The notes under the pieces are model-generated. The model was not told the DNA's origin. It ran no database searches and saw only the letters and a list, made by a program, of their open reading frames with translations. A DNA stretch of 64,000 nt from Planctomycetaceae bacterium (GTDB lineage: Bacteria > Planctomycetota > UBA1135 > GCA-002686595), in contig WYBT01000039.1 of assembly GCA_011525785.1 (NCBI GenBank), positions 1-64,000 of the forward strand. The letters run 5' to 3'. A program made the translations under genes and the position numbers. Position 1 is the stretch's first letter, and the number at the start of each line of letters is the position of its first letter. Of this stretch, positions 35,470 through 43,263 are shown one piece after another.

Positions 35470-35574
35470 CTGGTTGTACGGTGCCAGAGCAATCTGTCCC
35501 ACGCCGCGGGACGCAGCGGGCGGGCAGGCGGCTTCGGCGGCGTGGGACAGATTGCTCTGGCACCGTACAACCAG
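35470..35574. repeat. Long palindromic hairpin element, copy A
   Basis: A 38 bp arm (35470-35507) and its exact reverse complement (35537-35574) flank a 29 bp centre. The arms contain TGCCAGAGCAATCTGTCCCA and its complement. A second copy is at 43152-43260 with arms identical over 37 bp except for one position, which is changed on both arms so that pairing is kept. The two 29 bp centres are unrelated in sequence. The element ends 15 bp before the rsmH start codon. It encodes no protein of its own. A miniature transposable or REP-like element is the simplest reading; a structured leader or DNA-binding site is also possible. Confidence 0.85.
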
Positions 35575-35589
35575 CAAAGTCGTGGGTGC

Positions 35590-36639
35590 GTGAACGATTC
35601 ACCTAGCGAGCCCGCACCGCACCGTCGTCGGCCGCGCTATCGCGGCACGCATCCGCGGCGCTTCGAAGAGAAGTACAAGGAGCTCGCGCCCGAGGCGCAC
35701 CCCGAGTTGATCGCGCACGTTCGCGCGCGCGGCATGACCCCGGCGGGCCAGCACGTTCCGATCATGGTCGAGGAAGTGCTCGCCGCGCTCGACGTGCGCG
35801 CGGGCCAGCGCGGGGTCGACGCCACGCTGGGCTACGGCGGCCACGCGCGCGCGCTCCTCGAGCGCCTCGCGCCCGACGGACGACTGATCGCGCTCGACGC
35901 CGATCCGCTCGAGCTGCCCAAGACCGTCGAGCGCCTGCGCAAGCTGGGGTACGGCGAGCCCGCGTTCGTGGCGCGGCGGACGAACTTCGCCGGCATCGCC
36001 GCCGTGCTGCACGAGCTGGGCCTGGAGAGCGGCGTGGACTTCCTGTTCGCGGACCTGGGCCTCTCGTCGATGCAGATCGACGACCCGGCGCGCGGCTTCA
36101 CCTTCAAGCACGAGGGGCCGCTCGACATGCGCATGAATCCCTCGCGCGGCCTTTCGGCGGCGCAGTGGCTGGCGCGCAGCGACGAGGCCGCGTTGGAGCG
36201 CGTGCTGCGCGAGAACTCCGACGAGCCGCGCGCGCGCGATCTGGCGCGCGTGCTCAGCGGCCGGCGCGAGCCGCTCGAGACCACGCAGGCGCTGGCGGAC
36301 GCGATCCGGCGCGCGCTCGAAGGCCGCTGCGACGACGACGAGGTCGACAAGACCGTGCGGCGCGTATTCCAGGCGCTGCGCATCGAGGTCAACGACGAGT
36401 TCGGCGTGCTCGACGCGCTGCTGCGACAGGCGCCCACGCTCCTGCGGCCTGGCGCTCGAGTGGCGTTCTTGAGCTTCCACTCGGGCGAGGATCGACGCGT
36501 GAAGCAGGCCTTCGAGCGCGGGCTGGCGGCCGGCCTCTACTCGCGCGTCAGCGACGAGCTCGTGCGCCCCAGCCGCGCGGAACTGCGCGCCAACCCGCGT
36601 TCGGCCTCGGCCAAGCTGCGCTGGGCCCAGCGCGCCTGA
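35590..36639 (+). CDS. rsmH: 16S rRNA (cytosine-1402 N4)-methyltransferase RsmH
   Basis: A 349-residue enzyme that methylates N4 of C1402 in 16S rRNA. Family motifs are in order: HVPIMVEEVL, the SAM-binding VDATLGYGGHARALL, LIALDADPLEL, LFADLGLSSMQIDDPARGF, and near the end FLSFHSGEDRRVKQAF and NPRSASAKLRWA. It has an N-terminal extension of about 45 residues (RGTHPRRFEEKYKE) before the core. The GTG at 35590 lies just outside the hairpin element; an earlier GTG at 35542 lies inside the right arm and is unlikely. The gene usually sits in the division/cell-wall cluster with mraZ and ftsL, but here it is alone. Confidence 0.95.
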   Translation: MNDSPSEPAPHRRRPRYRGTHPRRFEEKYKELAPEAHPELIAHVRARGMTPAGQHVPIMVEEVLAALDVRAGQRGVDATLGYGGHARALLERLAPDGRLIALDADPLELPKTVERLRKLGYGEPAFVARRTNFAGIAAVLHELGLESGVDFLFADLGLSSMQIDDPARGFTFKHEGPLDMRMNPSRGLSAAQWLARSDEAALERVLRENSDEPRARDLARVLSGRREPLETTQALADAIRRALEGRCDDDEVDKTVRRVFQALRIEVNDEFGVLDALLRQAPTLLRPGARVAFLSFHSGEDRRVKQAFERGLAAGLYSRVSDELVRPSRAELRANPRSASAKLRWAQRA

Positions 36640-36770
36640 CCTTCGCGAGCGGCGCGTGCCGCAGGGGCTGGGGAAGCCGCGCACGAGACGAGCGCTTCGT
36701 TCACACCGGGAATTCCCATCTCGCTGATGCGTCCTTTTCCAGCACGCGCGCCCGTCGAAGGAGAGAGACC

Positions 36771-37835
36771 ATGCGCCGGATCTTCATCTGCTATCGCCGC
36801 AACGAGTCCGAGCACGCCGCCGGCGCGCTGGGGCGCGACCTCAGAGCGCGCTACGGGCCCGAGCGCGTCTTCCGCGACAAGGAGGACATCGCCGGCGGCG
36901 AGTCGTGGAAGCGCAAGGTGCTTTCGGAGATCGATCGCGACGCGGCGCTGCTGGTGCTCGTGACACGTGACTGGGCGGAGTGCCGCGACGACCAGGGCCG
37001 CCGCCGTCTGGAGCGCGACGACGATCCGATCCGCATGGAGCTCGCCGATGGGCTGCGCGACCGGGCCACGGTGATCCCGCTCTTGGTCGAGGCCGCTCCG
37101 ATGCCGCGCGCAGATCAACTGCCCGAAGACCTGCGCGAATTCGCCGAGCTCAACGCGCTGCAATTGCGCGACGGCGACTGGGCGCACGACCTCTCGAAGC
37201 TGTACGCGACGCTCGAGGCCGCCGGCTTCAAGCCGCTGGTCCCCAGCGTCGGCTCGCCCTGGTCGGCGAGCTTCATCTCGACCTGCGTGATGGCGGCGTT
37301 GACCGCGACCGCCGTCGTCGCGGACCGTTCGGACTGGGACGGCGAGACCTACTCGAGCTTCGTGATCCTGGGAGTCATCGCCTTGATCGTGAGCATCGTG
37401 GCGCTGCGCGATCACAAGCGCCGCAACGTGCGGCCCACGTGGCTCGCCAAGGCTGCGGTGACGCTCTGCTCGCTGACGCTCATCGCCGCCATCGGCATCC
37501 AGGCCGAGGCCGAAGAACTGGGCCTGATCGACGACGACGAGATCCAGGCCAGCGAGCTCGTCCCGAGCCTCTCGGGCGCTTGGCTCGACCAGTTCGGCAG
37601 CCAATTCACGCTGTCGCAGAACGGCCCCAGCGTCTCGGGCCAAGTCCTCACCGGCGGCGAGCTGCTCTCCTGCAGCGGCGCAGTCTCCGCGGGACAGCTC
37701 GGCTTGACCTTGTGGCGCAACGGCTTCGCCGCGGGAGAGTTCCAACTCGCGCTCAGCCCTGACGGACAGGCCTTGAGCGGCCAGTTCTTCGGCCCGCAGC
37801 GCGAGCACATGGAAGTCGCGCTTCGGAGACGCTGA
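36771..37835 (+). CDS. TIR-domain membrane protein with C-terminal beta domain
   Basis: The protein has 354 residues. The ATG at 36771 has AGGAGA about seven bases upstream. The TIR domain (about 1-150) begins RRIFICYRRNESEHAAG, has VFRDKEDIAGGESW, and carries the catalytic-type glutamate in PIRMELADGL (Glu about 90). Three transmembrane helices follow (about 163-185, 194-214, 223-245), so the C-terminal domain should be outside if TIR is inside. That domain (about 262-354) is a small beta-rich unit starting LSGAWLDQFGSQFTL, with repeats of the pattern G-x-x-x-G-Q. TIR proteins of this subtype use or sense nucleotides in signalling and defence. Nothing nearby is an obvious partner. It is the second TIR gene within 5 kb. 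Confidence 0.88.
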   Translation: MRRIFICYRRNESEHAAGALGRDLRARYGPERVFRDKEDIAGGESWKRKVLSEIDRDAALLVLVTRDWAECRDDQGRRRLERDDDPIRMELADGLRDRATVIPLLVEAAPMPRADQLPEDLREFAELNALQLRDGDWAHDLSKLYATLEAAGFKPLVPSVGSPWSASFISTCVMAALTATAVVADRSDWDGETYSSFVILGVIALIVSIVALRDHKRRNVRPTWLAKAAVTLCSLTLIAAIGIQAEAEELGLIDDDEIQASELVPSLSGAWLDQFGSQFTLSQNGPSVSGQVLTGGELLSCSGAVSAGQLGLTLWRNGFAAGEFQLALSPDGQALSGQFFGPQREHMEVALRRR

Positions 37836-37908
37836 CGGCTGGGGCGCCTCGCTCGCCGCCGGGCGGCGCGAGCCGGAGCGGGCGCGTGCTATTTTCCCGT
37901 CGCCGTCG

Positions 37909-39063
37909 ATGTCCTCGCCCGAGCCCTCCACGCCCGCCGCACTGCCCCGCTGGGTTCGCGCGCTGTCGATCTTCGTCATCACCTTCGCGGCGATCCTGGC
38001 GTTGTTCGAGCTCGTCTGCCGCGTCGTCACGCTGCCGGGGCTGAGCCTTGCGGAGCTCGACCCGCTCACGCACGCGCGCGAGCAGCTCATCGTGCAAGCG
38101 CACCCGTACCTGGGCTACTCGAACAAGCCCGGCTACGCGCGCGAGAAGACCGAGAAGAACCCGACCTCGGCGCACCACAACAGCATGGGCTTGCGCGGGC
38201 CCGAGACGAGCTGGGAGAAACCCGCGGGCGTGTGGCGCGTGTTCTGCATGGGCGGCTCGAGCACGTACGGCCTGGGCCCCACCTCGGACGAAACCAACTG
38301 GACCGCGCGGCTCGAGGCGCACCTCAACGCCGCCGGGTTGCCCAAGCGCGTCGAGGTCATCAACGGCGGCTGCCAGGGCTGGTCGACGCACGAGAGCTTG
38401 ATCAACCTCGCGATCCGCGGCGTCGACCTCCAGCCCGACCTCGTGCTGGTCTACCAGACCTTCAACGACATGCGTTGCGCGCTGTACCCGGGCGTCAAGC
38501 GCGACAACACGCACTGGCGCGCGGTGTGGCCCGTCGAGCGGCCCAACGCGCTCGTCGACGCGCTCGAGACCAGCTACGCCTTCCTCGCCTGGCGGCGCTA
38601 CGGAACCGATTGGTGGGAGCGCTACGCCAACCTCTCGGCCTGGGCGATCGTCGACGTCGGCAAGTACAAGGACAACTTCGCGCAGCCCACGGACATCCCG
38701 CGCGGCATGGCCAATTACCAGCGCAACCTGGTGACGATCATTGGACTGGCGCACGCGCACGGCGCCGAGGTCATGCTCGCGCCCGAGTGCGTGCGCGCGA
38801 GTGATTTCGACCTGTTCAGCTCGGGAGCGCAGCAGCGCCAGGCCTTCGAAGAGATCTCGCGCATCGTCGAGCACGTCGCCAGCGAGCGCAGCGTGCCGTT
38901 CTGCGACGCGCGCAGCGTGCTCGAGCCCGAGGCCGACCGCCAGCGCGCCGAAAAAGGCCAGGACACGGTCTTCACGCGCGAAGTGCACCTCACCGACGAA
39001 GGCTGCGACCTGCTCGGCCGGACGCTGGCGGCGCGCATCGTCGAGCTGGGCCTGGTCAAGTAG
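37909..39063 (+). CDS. Membrane-anchored SGNH/GDSL-type hydrolase
   Basis: A 384-residue protein with one N-terminal transmembrane segment (about 16-40). The SGNH blocks are present: FCMGGSSTYG with the nucleophile serine about 117, NGGCQGW supplying the glycine, YQTFNDM supplying the asparagine, and REVHLTDEG near residue 365 with the catalytic histidine. The aspartate is expected a few residues before it. It probably removes or transfers an acyl group on an extracytoplasmic glycan or lipid. The start ATG at 37909 lies 73 bp after the TIR gene, but no clear ribosome-binding site is seen. It may be cotranscribed with the TIR gene. Confidence 0.88.
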   Translation: MSSPEPSTPAALPRWVRALSIFVITFAAILALFELVCRVVTLPGLSLAELDPLTHAREQLIVQAHPYLGYSNKPGYAREKTEKNPTSAHHNSMGLRGPETSWEKPAGVWRVFCMGGSSTYGLGPTSDETNWTARLEAHLNAAGLPKRVEVINGGCQGWSTHESLINLAIRGVDLQPDLVLVYQTFNDMRCALYPGVKRDNTHWRAVWPVERPNALVDALETSYAFLAWRRYGTDWWERYANLSAWAIVDVGKYKDNFAQPTDIPRGMANYQRNLVTIIGLAHAHGAEVMLAPECVRASDFDLFSSGAQQRQAFEEISRIVEHVASERSVPFCDARSVLEPEADRQRAEKGQDTVFTREVHLTDEGCDLLGRTLAARIVELGLVK

Positions 39064-39304
39064 CGCCGGGCCCGCGCCGAACTCGCACGCAGCGCGAGAG
39101 CCGCCTGGATCCCGAGAAATTTCGATCTCGCGTCGACCGCAGCGCGCTGTGGCGACGTGAGTTCGCGTCCTCGATGCGATCGAGAACTTTCCGCGCACCC
39201 CCTTGCGGAGAGTTCCGCTCGCGATTGAAGTCCTTTGAGCGGACAAGTCGGCAGAAGACGAGCGCCTGGCGCCCGTCGCGTTGGTGCGCAGCACCGGGAG
39301 ACGG

Positions 39305-41992
39305 ATGGCAATGATGTTCGATCGCCGAGCCCTGCGTCGTTGGGTGAGCGTCCTCTGCACGAGCACAGCACTGCTCGCGGCCGCGAAGGCGCAATCGAAC
39401 TGCGCGCCGCAGTGGCTGCCGAGCTTCGGCGGCATCGACGGGACGAACCTCGAGATCAACGCGCTCCTCGCCCACGACGACGGCTCGGGGCCCGCGCTCT
39501 ACGCCGGCGGCCGCTTCTACAGCGCAGGCGCGACGAACGCCCGCGGCATCGCGCGTTGGAATGGAAGCCACTGGTCGGAGGTCGGGAGCGCGAGCAACGG
39601 CGAGGTCTTCGCGCTGGCCGAGTTCGACGACGGCAGCGGACCCGCGCTGTTCGTCGGCGGAGACTTCACGAGCCAGGGCGGCGTCAACACGCGACACATC
39701 GCCAAGTGGGACGGCGCGAGCTGGTCGGCGCTGGGAACGGGCGCGAACAACGACGTGCGCGCGTTGGCAGTGTTCGACGATGGCTCTGGCCCCGCGCTGA
39801 TCGCAGCGGGCGACTTCACGAGCGCCGGCGGCTCGAGCGCGGCGCGCGTCGCGATGTGGAACGGCGCGAGCTGGTCCCCCATGGGCGCCGGCTTCAGCGC
39901 GCGCGTCGAAGCGCTGGCCGTGTTCGACGACGGCTCGGGCCCGGCGCTCTACGCCGGCGGGCAGTTCGGGCTGTCGGGCGCCACGCCGGTCTACTTCATC
40001 GCGCGCTGGGACGGCGCGAACTGGTCGCCCCTGAGCACGGGCGGAGCGCTCGGAACCGTCACCGCGCTGCATGTCGCCGACCTCGGCGCCGCCCCGCGGC
40101 TGTTCGCAGGCGGCAACTTCAACTCGATCGGCGGCGTGCCCTGCAACCAGCTCGCGAGCTTCGACGGCGCGAGTTGGAGCCCGCTTGGCGCCGGCGTGAA
40201 CGGCTTCGTGCGCGCCCTGCAGAGCCACGACGACGGCAGCGGGCCCGACCTGTACGTCGCGGGCAACTTCACCACCGCCGGCGGCGTGCCCGCCAACTCG
40301 ATCGCGCGCTGGAGCGGCGCGAGTTGGAGCGCGCTGGGCTCGGGCACGAACTCGTACATCGAGGCCCTCGCGAGTTTCGACGATGGCAGCGGGACCAGGC
40401 TCTTCGCCGGCGGCTGGTTCGAACAGATCGGCGGCGTCGCAGCACGCCGCATCGCCGGGTGGGATGGAACGACGTGGGAAGCGCTCGGCGCAGGACTCGA
40501 CGGCGACGTCAACGCGCTGCACTGGCGCACGCTGGGCTCGAGCAGCGAGCTCTACGTCGGCGGCGCGTTCCAGACTGCGAACGGCGTCACGCTCAACAAC
40601 ATCGCGCTGTGGAACGGCGCCTGGACGCCGCTCGGCGCCGGTGTGAACGGCCCGGTGCAGGCGCTCGAGACGTTCACCGACTCGAGCGGACCCGCGCTGT
40701 TCGTCGGCGGGAAGTTCTCCCACGCCGGCGGCCTGCCGGCGAACGCGATCGCGCGCTGGGACGGCGCGAGCTGGTCGACGCTGGGCAGCGGAATCGTGGG
40801 CTTCGTCTACGCGCTCGAAGTCTTCGACGACGGCAGTGGCCCCGCGTTGTACGCAGGCGGCGAGTTCTCGATCGCCGGCGGCCTCAGCGCGAGCAACGTC
40901 GCGCGCTGGGACGGCGTGAGCTGGTCGACGCTGGGCTCGGGCGTGGTCGATCCGGGCGTGGAGTACTTCCCGACGGTCATGGCGCTCACGGTGTTCGACG
41001 ACGGACTCGGCGCAGCGCTCTACGCAGGCGGCAGCTTCCTCTCCGCGGGCGGCACGCTCGGCACGCGCCGGATCGCACGCTGGGACGGCGCGGTTTGGTC
41101 AGCGCTGTCCGGCGGCGCTGACAGCGATGTGTTCGCGCTCGAAGTCTTCGATGGCGGCAGTGGTTCGGAGCTGATCGCCGGCGGCCGGTTCTCGTCCGTC
41201 GCAGGCGTGCAGGCGCCGTTCGTCGCGCGTTGGAACGGCGGAGCATGGAACCCGCTCGCGAACGGAACCAGCGCACCTGTGCACGCCTTGCGCGTGGCCG
41301 ACGACGGCAACGGAGCGGCGCTGTTCGCGGGCGGCGAGTTCCTCGACGCCAGCGGTTCGGGCGCAGTGCGCGTCGCGCGCTGGAACGGCGCGAGCTGGAG
41401 CGCGCTCGGCTCCGCATCGACGCACTTCGCGCCGCGCGTGAGCGTACTTTCGCCGTTCGCCGGCCCCTACGGACCCGCGCTGCTCGCCGGCGGTCCGTTC
41501 CCGACGAGCCCCGCAGGCGACTCCGCACTCGCGCTGCGCGCCTGCACGCCGAGTTCCTCTGGTCTCAGCTACTGCACGGCCGGCACGACCAGCAGCGGCT
41601 GCGTTCCCTCGATCGCGGGCGCCGGCGCCGCGAGTGCGAGCGCGCCGTCAGGCTTCGTGCTCACCGTCTCGAACGTCGAGGGGCAGAAGTCGGGCCTGAT
41701 CTTCTACGGCGTCAGCGGCGTCGCTGCGTCGCCGTGGGGCGCGGGCTCGAGCTTCCTGTGCGTGAAGGCGCCGACGCAGCGCATGGGCGCGCAGACCAGC
41801 GGCGGAACAGCGGGCGCGTGCGACGGTGTGTTGAGCGAGGACTGGAACGTGTTCCGCGCGACGAATCCCGGAGCGCTCGGCCAGACCTTTGGCGGCGGCG
41901 AGCTCGTGTGGGCGCAGGCCTGGTTCCGCGATCCGCCCGCGCCCAAGACCACGAATCTGAGCGACGGCTTGGTGTTCGTCGTTGCGCCGTGA
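39305..41992 (+). CDS. Exported protein of 13 tandem propeller-like repeats with C-terminal module
   Basis: The protein has 895 residues. The start at 39305 has GGGAG four bases upstream; in-frame ATGs at 39311 and 39314 are alternatives. A signal peptide ends at AAAKAQ. From about 55 to 740 it holds 13 repeats of about 50 residues plus a partial one, each with FDDGSGPALYAGG, then F, an AGG turn, IARWDGASW and LGxG. The regular period suggests a beta-propeller or solenoid. The last 140 residues are the shared module (SYCTAGTTSSGCVPSI, LCVKAPTQR, CDGVLSEDWNV, WFRDPPAP). Such repeats are found in exported Planctomycete proteins of unknown role. Confidence 0.9.
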   Translation: MAMMFDRRALRRWVSVLCTSTALLAAAKAQSNCAPQWLPSFGGIDGTNLEINALLAHDDGSGPALYAGGRFYSAGATNARGIARWNGSHWSEVGSASNGEVFALAEFDDGSGPALFVGGDFTSQGGVNTRHIAKWDGASWSALGTGANNDVRALAVFDDGSGPALIAAGDFTSAGGSSAARVAMWNGASWSPMGAGFSARVEALAVFDDGSGPALYAGGQFGLSGATPVYFIARWDGANWSPLSTGGALGTVTALHVADLGAAPRLFAGGNFNSIGGVPCNQLASFDGASWSPLGAGVNGFVRALQSHDDGSGPDLYVAGNFTTAGGVPANSIARWSGASWSALGSGTNSYIEALASFDDGSGTRLFAGGWFEQIGGVAARRIAGWDGTTWEALGAGLDGDVNALHWRTLGSSSELYVGGAFQTANGVTLNNIALWNGAWTPLGAGVNGPVQALETFTDSSGPALFVGGKFSHAGGLPANAIARWDGASWSTLGSGIVGFVYALEVFDDGSGPALYAGGEFSIAGGLSASNVARWDGVSWSTLGSGVVDPGVEYFPTVMALTVFDDGLGAALYAGGSFLSAGGTLGTRRIARWDGAVWSALSGGADSDVFALEVFDGGSGSELIAGGRFSSVAGVQAPFVARWNGGAWNPLANGTSAPVHALRVADDGNGAALFAGGEFLDASGSGAVRVARWNGASWSALGSASTHFAPRVSVLSPFAGPYGPALLAGGPFPTSPAGDSALALRACTPSSSGLSYCTAGTTSSGCVPSIAGAGAASASAPSGFVLTVSNVEGQKSGLIFYGVSGVAASPWGAGSSFLCVKAPTQRMGAQTSGGTAGACDGVLSEDWNVFRATNPGALGQTFGGGELVWAQAWFRDPPAPKTTNLSDGLVFVVAP

Positions 41993-42097
41993 ACGAGCTC
42001 GAAGCGCGCAGTTGAGCCGACGCCCTTGGCGCTCGGACGAGCGCGCGACGGCTCGCAACCGCTCGCCTCGGCTCGCCGCGAACGAAATCGAGTTCGA

Positions 42098-43114
<1,017 letters not shown>

Positions 43115-43151
43115 GGGCGTCCGTGGACGACGGACGGCGCGGGATACTCCC

Positions 43152-43260
43152 CGTTGGTTGTACCGTGCCAGAGCAATCTGTCCCACGCCGCCGTTGCGTT
43201 CCGGTGGCCAGTTGCGTTGCGCGGCGTGGGACAGATTGCTCTGGCACGGTACAACCAACG
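43152..43260. repeat. Long palindromic hairpin element, copy B
   Basis: A 40 bp arm (43152-43191) and its exact reverse complement (43221-43260) flank a 29 bp centre (43192-43220). The inner 37 bp of each arm match copy A (35470-35574) except for one position, which is changed symmetrically (C here, G there, on the outer left arm). The element fills the gap between gmd (minus, starting at 43114) and the nuclease-helicase gene (plus, starting at 43264), so it must lie in one or both promoters or 5' leaders. The centre is unrelated to that of copy A. Confidence 0.85.
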
Positions 43261-43263
43261 CGC

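Noticed and set aside
35470..35574. CRISPR-like interpretation of the constant arms and variable 29 bp centre
   Set aside because: The two copies are 7.6 kb apart, the arms are inverted rather than direct repeats, and no cas gene is present.
35542..35589. Upstream GTG start for rsmH inside the hairpin arm
   Set aside because: The added 16 residues are encoded by the palindrome arm and do not match the family; the GTG at 35590 is outside the element.
43123..43263. Upstream start for the nuclease-helicase reading through the hairpin
   Set aside because: The added residues come from the palindrome itself and appear in several frames at both copies; they are not protein-like.
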